From CAJCIY01 sp964245825 (GTDB taxonomy: Bacteria > Actinomycetota > Actinomycetes > Mycobacteriales > CAJCIY01): a stretch of DNA of 64,000 bases. The translations under genes were made by a program, and so were the position numbers. The notes below the pieces were generated by a model. That model saw nothing but the letters and a program-made list of their open reading frames with translations. It ran no database searches and was not told the origin of the DNA. The stretch covers positions 92,889-156,888 of the forward strand of contig CAXTNT010000009.1 of assembly GCA_964245825.1 (NCBI GenBank). Reading direction: 5' to 3'. Below, one piece after another: positions 15,957 through 23,893 of this stretch; the first letter of the stretch is position 1, and each line of letters opens with the position of its first letter.

Positions 15957-17693
15957 GTGGCCGGCATGGCATTCCCGGTCGCGACGCAGGCGTCCTTCGA
16001 CGAGCTGGGCACGCCGCTACGTGCCGTCGATTTCGTCGTCGTCGACCTGGAGACCACGGGGGGTTCGCCGGCCTCGTGTGAGATCACCGAGATCGGCGCC
16101 GTGCGGGTTCGTGGCGGGGCGACCCTCGGCGAGTTCCAGACCCTGGTGCGCCCGGCGGCGGCGATCCCGCCCTTCATAGCCGTGCTCACCGGCATCACGG
16201 ACGCGATGGTCGCGACGGCCCCCGCGCTGTCCAGTGTGCTGCCCATGTTTCTCGAGTTCGCACGCGGCGCGGTGCTGGTCGCGCACAACGCGCCGTTCGA
16301 CGTGGGCTTCCTGCGCCGCGGGGCCGAGCGGCTGGCCCTGCCCTGGCCCGGGTTCGCGGTGGTCGACACCGCGCGGCTGGGCCGCCGTGCCCTCAGCCGC
16401 GACGAAGCGCCCAACTGCAAGCTCGCGACCCTGGCGCGGCTGTTCCGGACGGAGACCGAGCCGTGCCACCGGGCGCTTGCCGACGCCCGGGCGACGGTAG
16501 GCGTGCTGCACGGCCTGCTCGAACGGGTCGGCAGCCTCGGTGTCCAGTCACTGGAGGAGCTGGTCGCCTTCTCCACACACGTCCCGGCGGCGGTGCGCCG
16601 CAAACGCCACCTCGCCGAGGGGGTCCCGCACGGACCGGGGGTCTACATCTTCCGCGACGCGCTGGGTCGCCCGCTGTACGTCGGCAAGGCCACCGACCTG
16701 CACGCGCGCGTCCGCGCCTACTTCACCGCCGCGGAGACCCGGCGCCGGATGGCCGAGATGGTGGTCGTCGCGGATCGTGTGGACGCCGTCCCCTGTCCGA
16801 CCCTGCTCGAGGCCGAGGTACGGGAGTTGCGCGCCATCCGTGCCCTCCAGCCCCGCTACAACCGGCGCTCGCGGGCCAGCCGCGGCGAGACCTGGGTGCG
16901 CCTCACCCGCGAGGGCTTCCCACGGCTCTCGATCAGCCGCAGGCCCGGGGACGGTCCGCTCGCCGCCGGCGACATGGCACTGGGTCCCTTCGGCTCCCGG
17001 CAGGCCGCCGAGACGGTGGTCGCCGCCCTCCACGACGCGCTGCTGCTCCGACGCTGCGCGGAGCGGATCCCGGTGCGCCGGCCACCGACCGGCTCGGCGT
17101 GCGCGCTGGCGGAACTGGGCCGCTGCCACGCGCCGTGCGAGGGGCGCGAGAGCGCCGCCGCGTACGCGGTGCACGTCGACCGCTTCCGGCTCGCGGTAGC
17201 CGCGGATGCTGGGGAGGTCGTCGCCAGGCTCGCCCGGCGAGTGGAGCGGCTGGCCGACGCGCAGCGCTACGAGGAGGCGGCCCAGCAGCGTGATCGGATC
17301 GCCGCGGTGGTGCGGGCCGCGGCGCGACGCCAGCGCGTCACCGCGCTGACGGCCGTCGAGGAGCTGGTCGCCGCACGGCCCACCGACGGCGGCTGGCAGC
17401 TCGCCGTGGTCCGCGGGGGCCGGCTGGTCGCCACAGCCGTCGCCCCCCGCGGGCAGGACCCCCGGGCGTACGTCCGGGCGGCGCAGGCCACGGCCGAGGG
17501 CGCGTCGGGCGCGACCAGCGAGGAGACCGAGATCGTGCTGCGCTGGCTGGCCGCGCCCGGCACCCGGCTCGTCGAGCTCACCGGCACCTGGTGCTCGCCC
17601 GCCCGGGGCGCGGGGCGACACCGGCGTTGGCTGGCCGCCCCCGCCCGCACCCCGTTCACCGACCGGCGGCAGCTGCGTACGGTGGACAGGTGA
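15957..17693 (+). CDS. DEDDh exonuclease fused to a GIY-YIG/UvrC-like nuclease
   Basis: A 578-aa two-nuclease protein similar to Rv2191 (from memory). Residues 20-185 are a DnaQ-type 3'-5' exonuclease: VVDLETTGG (first Asp/Glu), HNAPFDVGF and the HRALADA end motif. Residues about 220-300 are a GIY-YIG endonuclease: GPGVYIFRDALGRPLYVGKA, with Arg and Glu further on (LLEAEVREL). A UvrB-interaction-like helix pair follows (ADAQRYEEAAQQRDRI, about 436-451). The C-terminal RNase H-like half of UvrC is missing, as in Cho. A role in nucleotide excision or strand trimming is inferred. GTG 15957 is chosen (GAGGG upstream); ATG 15966 is an alternative. Confidence 0.88.
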   Translation: MAGMAFPVATQASFDELGTPLRAVDFVVVDLETTGGSPASCEITEIGAVRVRGGATLGEFQTLVRPAAAIPPFIAVLTGITDAMVATAPALSSVLPMFLEFARGAVLVAHNAPFDVGFLRRGAERLALPWPGFAVVDTARLGRRALSRDEAPNCKLATLARLFRTETEPCHRALADARATVGVLHGLLERVGSLGVQSLEELVAFSTHVPAAVRRKRHLAEGVPHGPGVYIFRDALGRPLYVGKATDLHARVRAYFTAAETRRRMAEMVVVADRVDAVPCPTLLEAEVRELRAIRALQPRYNRRSRASRGETWVRLTREGFPRLSISRRPGDGPLAAGDMALGPFGSRQAAETVVAALHDALLLRRCAERIPVRRPPTGSACALAELGRCHAPCEGRESAAAYAVHVDRFRLAVAADAGEVVARLARRVERLADAQRYEEAAQQRDRIAAVVRAAARRQRVTALTAVEELVAARPTDGGWQLAVVRGGRLVATAVAPRGQDPRAYVRAAQATAEGASGATSEETEIVLRWLAAPGTRLVELTGTWCSPARGAGRHRRWLAAPARTPFTDRRQLRTVDR

Positions 17694-17965
17694 TCACCGC
17701 CATCGTCCTGGTCACCGCCGAGGTGGACCGCATCCCCGAGGTGGCGGCGGCCCTCGCCGAGCTCGACGGCGTGACCGAGGTGTACTCCGTGGCGGGCGAC
17801 GTCGACCTCGTCGCCATGGTTCGCGTCCGCGAGCACGACCAGCTCGCCGACGTCATCGCCGGCCGCCTCAACAAGACCGACGGGGTGCTGGCCACCACCA
17901 CCCACGTCGCGTTCCGGGCCTACAGCCGTCACGACCTGGAGTCGGCCTTCTCCCTCGGGAGCTAG
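17690..17965 (+). CDS. Stand-alone Lrp/AsnC ligand-binding (RAM) domain protein
   Basis: A 91-aa protein that is only the regulator-of-amino-acid-metabolism domain of Lrp/AsnC regulators, without a DNA-binding helix-turn-helix. Typical features are the beta-alpha-beta opening ITAIVLVTAEVDRIPEVAAAL, the EVYSVAGDVDLVAMVRV core and a C-terminal TTTHVAFRAYS strand. The GTG start overlaps the previous stop as GTGA. Its stop TAG lies within a CTAG that also supplies the stop of the opposing trpD. It may bind an amino acid and modulate a full-length Lrp protein; the neighbour trpD makes a link to tryptophan tempting but unproven. Confidence 0.82.
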   Translation: MITAIVLVTAEVDRIPEVAAALAELDGVTEVYSVAGDVDLVAMVRVREHDQLADVIAGRLNKTDGVLATTTHVAFRAYSRHDLESAFSLGS

Positions 17966-19011
17966 AGAGGGCTCGCCGCCGCCGCGCGGCTGGTGCTCAC
18001 CCAGCGCTCGAGCGCACCGGCGGCCGCGCCCGTGTCGACCGCGCCGGCCACTCGCGCCAGCGCCGTCCGCAGCTGGTCGGTCAGCGACCCTTCCCCCGGG
18101 GCGTACGCCACCAGCCCGGCCGCGGCGTTGAGTAGCACCGCGTCCCGCACCGCCCCCGGCGCGCCGTCGAGGAACGCCCGGGCCACCGCGGCGTTGTGGG
18201 TGGCGTCCCCACCCCGCAGGTCACCGGCCGCGAGACCCAGCGCGGCGGGGTCGACGACCTCCTGCGACATCCGCCCCCCGCGTACCCACCAGACGGTCGA
18301 GGTGGCCGCGGTCGTCAGCTCGTCGAGGCCGTCGTCGCCGCGGACGACCAGGGCGTCGGTCCCCCGCGCCGCCAGCACTGCCGCGAGCACCGGCGCGAGC
18401 CGGCCGTCCGACACCCCGACGACCTGCGCGGTCGGCCGCCCCGGATTTGTCAGCGGGCCGAGCACGTTGAACACCGTCGGCACCCCCAGGTCACGGCGCG
18501 GGCCGGCCGCGTGCCGCATCGAGGCGTGGAACACGGGAGCGAAGCAGAACGCCGGGGCGCCGGCAGCGACACTGGCGGCGACACCCGCGGCGGGCAGGTC
18601 GATCACCACGCCCAACTCTTCGAGCAGGTCCGCCGACCCGGTCTGCGAGGACGCCGAGCGGTTGCCGTGCTTGACCACCTGCGCGCCGGCCCCAGCAAGC
18701 GCGAAGGCCGCCATCGTCGAGATGTTCACGGTGTCGGCCCGATCGCCGCCGGTGCCGCAGGTGTCGACCGTCCGGAGCGCAGGGGGCAGTACGAGCGGCG
18801 TCGCCAGGTCCAGCATCACGGCCGCCAGGGCGCCGACCTCCGCGGCCGTCTCGCCCTTGGCCCGCAAGGCGACCACGAACCCGGCGACCTGGGCCGGCGA
18901 AGACTCGCCCGTCATCACCGCCCGCATCGCCCAGCCGGCCTCGTCGGCGGTGAGGTCACGGCCGGCGAGCAGCGCGGCCAGCACGTCGGCCCAGCGCAGG
19001 TCGCCGGCCAT
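17962..19011 (-). CDS. trpD: Anthranilate phosphoribosyltransferase
   Basis: Second step of tryptophan synthesis: transfers phosphoribosyl from PRPP to anthranilate. The 349-aa protein has the PRPP loop DTCGTGGDRADTVNIST, the anthranilate-binding KHGNRSASS and the VFNVLGPLTNP segment. The ATG at 19011 is selected because MAGDLRWADVLAALLAGRDL is the family's N-terminus; the frame stays open upstream into the next gene. As in mycobacteria (Rv2192c) it sits alone, away from other trp genes, beside the cytochrome oxidase cluster. Confidence 0.93.
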   Translation of the reverse strand: MAGDLRWADVLAALLAGRDLTADEAGWAMRAVMTGESSPAQVAGFVVALRAKGETAAEVGALAAVMLDLATPLVLPPALRTVDTCGTGGDRADTVNISTMAAFALAGAGAQVVKHGNRSASSQTGSADLLEELGVVIDLPAAGVAASVAAGAPAFCFAPVFHASMRHAAGPRRDLGVPTVFNVLGPLTNPGRPTAQVVGVSDGRLAPVLAAVLAARGTDALVVRGDDGLDELTTAATSTVWWVRGGRMSQEVVDPAALGLAAGDLRGGDATHNAAVARAFLDGAPGAVRDAVLLNAAAGLVAYAPGEGSLTDQLRTALARVAGAVDTGAAAGALERWVSTSRAAAASPL

Positions 19012-19022
19012 GGGCGGCCGCG

Positions 19023-19508
19023 TCAGGACCGGCGCAGTCCGAAGCCGCGGGCCGGCGCGGCGGCCGGGACGGGTCGGGCCGTCCGGTCGCGCAGCAGCCG
19101 GACCACCGATTCGGTCAGCGCGAACGGGTCCACGGGATGGGACAGCACAACGTCGGCGCGCGACCAGGTGGCGAGCCAGCGGTCGTCGGCACGCGCCACC
19201 AGCACGATGGTGGCCGGCGGGTCCGCGATCTCGTCGCGCAGTTGGCGGGCGATGCCGAGACCGCCGGTAGGCCAGGCCTCCCCGTCCAGCACCGCCACGT
19301 CGATGCCGCCGGCGTCGACGCTTGCGATGCACGCGCGCCCGTCGGCCACCTCGACCCAGTCCAGGACGCCGACCTCGGGATCGGGTCGGCGGCCGACCGC
19401 GGCGCGGACCCGGTCCCGTACCTCGACGTTCGAGGAGTAGACGAGGACGGTGGCCGGCGCGGGCGCCGCCGCCTCAGCGGCCCCGGGCAGGGCGGGCACG
19501 TTGCTCAC
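19023..19508 (-). CDS. Atypical response-regulator receiver-like protein
   Basis: A 161-aa single receiver-like domain with no output domain. The fold is recognisable (ATVLVYSSNVEVRDRVRAAV, IDVAVLDGEAWPTGG, PPATIVLVARADD). The acidic pair after the first strand is replaced by SSN, and the usual KPF near the end reads HPVDPF. Only the Asp in VLDGEAW is retained. It is therefore probably not phosphorylated in the normal way and could act by protein contacts. It lies 11 nt upstream of trpD on the same strand; similar genes occur upstream of ctaE in other actinobacteria (from memory). Confidence 0.7.
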   Translation of the reverse strand: MSNVPALPGAAEAAAPAPATVLVYSSNVEVRDRVRAAVGRRPDPEVGVLDWVEVADGRACIASVDAGGIDVAVLDGEAWPTGGLGIARQLRDEIADPPATIVLVARADDRWLATWSRADVVLSHPVDPFALTESVVRLLRDRTARPVPAAAPARGFGLRRS

Positions 19509-19539
19509 GACGCCGATGCTAGCGGTGGCCGGCCGCTCC

Positions 19540-19716
19540 TCAGCCGCGCTGGTTCGGGCCCTTCCACGGCACCCCGACCGTGTGGCGGAAGCAGTGCGGG
19601 CCCGGGTTGTACGCGGACAACCGCTCCTCGCATTCCGGGCAGCGGCGTATCTCGGTGCCTCCCACGCGGGCCACCGGGCGCAGCGTGGCCCCCGTCGGCC
19701 GCGTCCCAGTCGTCAT
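19540..19716 (-). CDS. Small zinc-finger-like protein (58 aa)
   Basis: A short protein with RRCPECEERLSAYNPGPHCF followed by RH: CxxC plus a C-x2-H that can form one zinc knuckle. The ATG at 19716 is chosen because the residues upstream in frame do not look coding. It lies divergent from ctaE. Function unknown; it may bind nucleic acid. Confidence 0.6.
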   Translation of the reverse strand: MTTGTRPTGATLRPVARVGGTEIRRCPECEERLSAYNPGPHCFRHTVGVPWKGPNQRG

Positions 19717-19846
19717 GGCCCACGACGCTAGGTGACCGGAGTCACATCGGTCAACGCTGGACGGCACCGCGACGTGCACCGGACACGCCCTGCCGCCGCC
19801 TCCGCCCCGTCGCGCCAGCGCTGCGGGCCCGTGCCAGAATGCGCGC

Positions 19847-20446
19847 GTGGCTGCTGCTTCCGTCGCCGAGGCTCCGCCGCGGACCGTCTCGCAGCGGCCG
19901 TCCATGACCTCGGTGGGAACCATCATCTGGCTCTCCAGCGAGCTGATGTTCTTCTCCGCGCTGTTCGCGATCTACTTCACCATCAGGGCACAGGCCGAGC
20001 CCGACTGGCCGCCCGTCGGCGAGCATCCGCACATCGGCTACTCCGCGATCTTCACGGTCATCCTCGTGTCCAGCTCGGTCACCTGCCAGCTGGGCGTCTT
20101 CGCGGCGGAGAAGGGCGACGTCTACGGCCTGCGCCGCTACTACGTGGCGACGTTCCTGATGGGCCTGGCGTTCGTGCTCGGCCAGGCGAACGAGTACCGG
20201 ATGGAAGTTCACGACGGGCACACGCTCAGCCACGACCCGTACTTCGCGACCTTCTACCTGACGACCGGCTTCCACTTCCTGCACGTCTGCGGCGGCCTGT
20301 TCGCCTTCATCATCGTGCTGGCGCGGTCCACGGTGGGTCGCTTCACCCCCGCCCAGGCCACCTCCGCCATCGTCGTGTCGTACTACTGGCACTTCGTCGA
20401 CGTGGTGTGGATCGGCCTCTACCTCGCCATCTACCTGATCCAGTGA
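19847..20446 (+). CDS. ctaE: Cytochrome c oxidase subunit III
   Basis: Subunit III of the aa3 oxidase in the plasma membrane. The 199-aa protein has five hydrophobic helices, the actinobacterial short form: TSVGTIIWLSSELMFFSALF, IFTVILVSSSVTCQLGVF, FLMGLAFVLGQANEY, FYLTTGFHFLHVCGGLFAF and SYYWHFVDVVWIGLYLAIY. The HFLHVCGG and WHFVDVVW signatures are diagnostic. It begins the ctaE-qcrC-qcrA-qcrB transcript, and its stop overlaps the qcrC GTG (GTGA). Confidence 0.95.
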   Translation: MAAASVAEAPPRTVSQRPSMTSVGTIIWLSSELMFFSALFAIYFTIRAQAEPDWPPVGEHPHIGYSAIFTVILVSSSVTCQLGVFAAEKGDVYGLRRYYVATFLMGLAFVLGQANEYRMEVHDGHTLSHDPYFATFYLTTGFHFLHVCGGLFAFIIVLARSTVGRFTPAQATSAIVVSYYWHFVDVVWIGLYLAIYLIQ

Positions 20447-21246
20447 GCGGGCCCGTGACCGACCTCGAGACCGGTGGCGCCGTGGTGCGGCGGCGGCGAG
20501 TGCCTGCCGCTGCGTACCTCCTGCTCGCGCTGATCGTGACCGGCGTGGCGTGGGCGCTGCTCGCCCCGACGGGCCACGCCGCTGCCGGCGACAACCAGGC
20601 CGTCGCGCAGGGCAAGGAGCTGTTCGCCCAGGGGTGTGCCTCGTGCCACGGGGTCGCCGGTCAGGGCGTGGACGGCCGGGCACCGTCGTTGATCGGCGCC
20701 GGTGGCGCCGCCGTCGACTTCCAGGTCTCGTCCGGGCGCATGCCGCTCCAGCAGCCCGCCGAGCAGGCCGACCGGCACCCCTCGCGCTACACCCAGGCGC
20801 AGATCGACGACCTGGCTGCGTACGTCCAGACCCTGGGCGGTGGGCCGGCGCAGTTCGTGGTGACCGACGCGATGATCGCCGCCGCCGACGTACCACTCGG
20901 CGGCGAGATCTTCCGGGCCAACTGCGCAAGCTGCCACAACTACGCCGGCACCGGAAACGCGCTCGACAAGGGCCGGTACGCGCCCGACCTCAACCACGCG
21001 ACGCCGTCGCAGATCTACGAGGCCATGCTCTCCGGCCCGGAATACATGCCGATCTTCGGCGACCGGCAGATCACGCCGCAGGAGAAGGTCGACGTGGCCG
21101 CGTACATCCTGGCGCTCCAGCACGGCAAGGACCCGGGTGGTGCCAACCTCGGGCACGTCGGCCCCGTCCCGGAGGGTCTGGTGATCTTCGTGGTCGGCAT
21201 CGGCGGTCTCGTCGGATTCGCGCTGTGGATCGGAGCCCGCCGATGA
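20443..21246 (+). CDS. qcrC: Diheme cytochrome c subunit of the bcc complex
   Basis: Membrane-anchored diheme cytochrome c that carries electrons directly from QcrA to the CuA site of the oxidase, replacing soluble cytochrome c. Length is 267 aa. An N-terminal hydrophobic segment (about 21-41) is followed by two heme-binding CASCH motifs (C65-H69 and C161-H165), an axial Met probably in EYMPIFGD, and a C-terminal anchor helix (LVIFVVGIGGLVGFALWIG). Start GTG overlaps the ctaE stop, and its stop overlaps the qcrA ATG. Confidence 0.95.
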   Translation: MSGPVTDLETGGAVVRRRRVPAAAYLLLALIVTGVAWALLAPTGHAAAGDNQAVAQGKELFAQGCASCHGVAGQGVDGRAPSLIGAGGAAVDFQVSSGRMPLQQPAEQADRHPSRYTQAQIDDLAAYVQTLGGGPAQFVVTDAMIAAADVPLGGEIFRANCASCHNYAGTGNALDKGRYAPDLNHATPSQIYEAMLSGPEYMPIFGDRQITPQEKVDVAAYILALQHGKDPGGANLGHVGPVPEGLVIFVVGIGGLVGFALWIGARR

Positions 21247-22250
21247 GCGAGGACCGGCCGCCGCGGATCGGCGACGAGATCCCGCTCTACACGCCGTCGC
21301 GCCCCCGGGCGGGCGACGCCGTCACCGCGGCGCCGGAGCAGACCCCGAGCCCACCGGAGCCCCCGAACCACCCGGCTGACCCGGCGGACGCCTTCCGCGA
21401 GCGGCTCGTCTCCGCGGTCTTCCTGGTCGGCGGGGCGGCGGCCGTCGCTTTCTTCGTCATGTACTGGATCCACACCAAGCCGACCGACAACTGGATCAAC
21501 GGGTGGCTCGGCGGCCTGCTCGGGCTGGCCCTCATCGCCCTGGGCACCGGCGCGGTGCTGTGGGCCAAGCTGCTCATGCCGCACGAGGAGGCCGTGGAAG
21601 AACGGCACCCGTTCTACTCCTCCGCCGTCGACCGGCAGAGCGCCGCAGACTCGTTCAACGCGGGTGTCCAGGGCTCCGGCATCGCCCGTCGCCCGCTGCT
21701 GCGCCGCAGCCTGCTGCTGGCCAGCGGCGCGCTCGCGCTGCCACTGGTGTCCACCCTGCGAGGCCTCGGCCCCAGCCCCAAGGGGGAGATGGCCCACACG
21801 AAGTGGACGCCGGGCGCGCGCGTGGTGGACCAGTTCAACACACCGGTGAAGCTCGGCGACCTCGAGATCAACAGCTTCACCACGGTCTTCCCGGAGAACT
21901 ACACCGACCCGGACTCGGCCGCCAGCTCCGCCGTCATGCTGCTGCGACTGCCCGTCAACCTCGTGACCGCCAAGGCGCAGGCCAAGTCGTACCAGGGGCA
22001 CCTCGCCTACTCGAAGATCTGCACGCATGCCGGCTGCCCCGCCTCGCTGTACGACCAGCAGACGCACACGCTGCTCTGCCCCTGCCACCAGTCGCAGTTC
22101 AAGGTCCTCGAGGACTGCAAGCCGGTGTCCGGTCCGGCCACCCGCTCGCTGCCCCAGTTGGGCATCACGGTCGACGCCGAGGGATACTTCATCGCACGCT
22201 CGGACTTCGACGAGCCCGTGGGCCCCGGCTTCTGGGAGCGCAAGTCATGA
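21243..22250 (+). CDS. qcrA: Rieske iron-sulfur subunit of the bcc complex
   Basis: Takes electrons from menaquinol to QcrC. The 335-aa protein has an N-terminal Pro-rich cytoplasmic tail and three membrane helices (about 55-77, 86-110, 155-172), the actinobacterial topology. The periplasmic Rieske domain has ligands C260 and H262 in CTHAGCP, and C279 and H282 in CPCHQSQF, with C265 and C281 as the disulfide pair. ATGA overlaps tie it to qcrC and qcrB. Confidence 0.95.
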   Translation: MSEDRPPRIGDEIPLYTPSRPRAGDAVTAAPEQTPSPPEPPNHPADPADAFRERLVSAVFLVGGAAAVAFFVMYWIHTKPTDNWINGWLGGLLGLALIALGTGAVLWAKLLMPHEEAVEERHPFYSSAVDRQSAADSFNAGVQGSGIARRPLLRRSLLLASGALALPLVSTLRGLGPSPKGEMAHTKWTPGARVVDQFNTPVKLGDLEINSFTTVFPENYTDPDSAASSAVMLLRLPVNLVTAKAQAKSYQGHLAYSKICTHAGCPASLYDQQTHTLLCPCHQSQFKVLEDCKPVSGPATRSLPQLGITVDAEGYFIARSDFDEPVGPGFWERKS

Positions 22251-23890
22251 CACTCAGCACCCCGCCCGGCTCGGATCCCGGTGTCTTCGACGGCCGCTCC
22301 GAGCGGGAGGGCCCGACCGGCGCCGGCAAGGCGGTCGGCGGGGCCGGCCGGTTCGTCGACGACCGGGTCGGCGCGTCCGGGGCGTTCCGGAAGCTGCTGA
22401 ACAAGGTCTTCCCGGACCACTGGTCTTTCATGATCGGCGAGATCGCCCTCTACTCGTTCATCATCCTGCTGCTGACCGGTACGTACCTGACGTTCTTCTT
22501 CAGCGACTCGACCGCCCAGGTGCTCTACCACGGCTCGTACCTGCCGCTGCGTGGCGTGCCGGTCAGCGCGGCGTACGACTCGACGCTCAACATCTCGTTC
22601 GACGTCCGTGGCGGGCTGCTGATCCGGCAGATCCACCACTGGGCGGCCTTGATGTTCATCGCCGCGATGATCGTGCACGCCGCTCGGGTGTTTTTCACCG
22701 GCGCGTACCGCAAGCCGCGCGAGCTCAACTGGCTCATCGGCGTCGGACTCATCGCGCTCGGCCTGCTCGAGGGCTTCGCCGGCTACTCGCTCCCCGACGA
22801 CCTGCTGTCCGGGACCGGGCTGCGCATCATGTACTCGGTGCTGCTGTCGATCCCGGTGATCGGCACGTGGGCCGGCTACCTGATATTCGGCGGCCCCTAT
22901 CCCGGCACGGACATCATCAGCCGGCTCTACGTGATCCACATCCTGCTCGTCCCGGGCGTCCTGCTCGCGCTGATCGCCGCCCACCTGGGGCTGCTGTTCC
23001 ACCAGAAGCACACGCAGTTCGACGGTCCGGGCAAGACCGAGGAGAACGTCGTCGGCGAGCGTGTCTTCCCGGTCTACGGAGCCAAGGCGGGTGGGTACTT
23101 CTTCCTGGTCTTCGGGGTGCTCGCGCTGCTCGGAGGTCTCGCCCAGATCAACCCGATCTGGCTCTACGGCCCGTACAACCCGGCCAACGTGTCGGCGGGT
23201 TCGCAGCCGGACTGGTACATAGGATTCATCGACGGCGCTGTCCGCATCATGCCGAACTGGGAGTTCCGCGGCTTCGGCTACGACATACCGCTGATGCTGC
23301 TCGTCCCCGGCCTGGTGATCCCCGGGATCCTGTTTACGGGGATGGCGCTCTACCCGTTCCTGGAACAGAAGGTCACCGGCGACAAGGGCTACCACAACAT
23401 CCTGCAGCGGCCCCGGGACACCCCCAACCGCACCGGCATCGGCGTCATGTCGCTGACCTTCTACGGGGTCATGTGGGGTTCGGGTGGCAACGACATCATC
23501 GCCTCCGACTTCCACGTCTCCCTCAATGCGCTGACGTGGGCGGGCCGGTTCGGGTTGATCGCGCTGCCCCCGATCGCGTTCACGGTGACCAAGCGCATCT
23601 GCCTGAGCCTGCAACGGCGCGACCGCGAGGCGGCGGCACACGGCTACGAGACGGGCATCGTCCGCCGACTGCCGTCGGGCGAGTACATCGAGGTGCACGC
23701 CCCGCTGCCCCAGCGGCCGATGCCGGCGCTGTCCCCGGTCGAGACCACGACGTTCGGCCAGCTTGCGGCGGCCCACGGCGCCGAGCACGGCGACCACGCC
23801 GACCTGGTCCTCACCGGTGCGCACCTCGACGAGTCCGCATCGGGCGACGTGGCCCGGCGCGGTTTCTTCGGGCGCAAGGGGCAGCGCTGA
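22247..23890 (+). CDS. qcrB: Cytochrome b subunit of the bcc complex
   Basis: Diheme b subunit that oxidises menaquinol. The 547-aa protein has the usual eight or nine membrane helices; the first heme-binding His pair is in QIHHWAALMFIAAMIVHAAR and the second set is near LYVIHILLVPGVLLALIAAH. The QcrB-specific long C-terminal cytoplasmic tail (about 120 residues, rich in His and Pro) is present. The ATG overlaps the qcrA stop. Its stop lies 3 nt from the stop of the convergent glycosyltransferase gene. Confidence 0.95.
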   Translation: MTLSTPPGSDPGVFDGRSEREGPTGAGKAVGGAGRFVDDRVGASGAFRKLLNKVFPDHWSFMIGEIALYSFIILLLTGTYLTFFFSDSTAQVLYHGSYLPLRGVPVSAAYDSTLNISFDVRGGLLIRQIHHWAALMFIAAMIVHAARVFFTGAYRKPRELNWLIGVGLIALGLLEGFAGYSLPDDLLSGTGLRIMYSVLLSIPVIGTWAGYLIFGGPYPGTDIISRLYVIHILLVPGVLLALIAAHLGLLFHQKHTQFDGPGKTEENVVGERVFPVYGAKAGGYFFLVFGVLALLGGLAQINPIWLYGPYNPANVSAGSQPDWYIGFIDGAVRIMPNWEFRGFGYDIPLMLLVPGLVIPGILFTGMALYPFLEQKVTGDKGYHNILQRPRDTPNRTGIGVMSLTFYGVMWGSGGNDIIASDFHVSLNALTWAGRFGLIALPPIAFTVTKRICLSLQRRDREAAAHGYETGIVRRLPSGEYIEVHAPLPQRPMPALSPVETTTFGQLAAAHGAEHGDHADLVLTGAHLDESASGDVARRGFFGRKGQR

Positions 23891-23893
23891 CGT

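Noticed and set aside
17962..19332. Longer trpD with an N-terminal extension
   Set aside because: The extension overlaps the receiver-like gene in another frame and is Arg-rich; family N-terminus starts at 19011.
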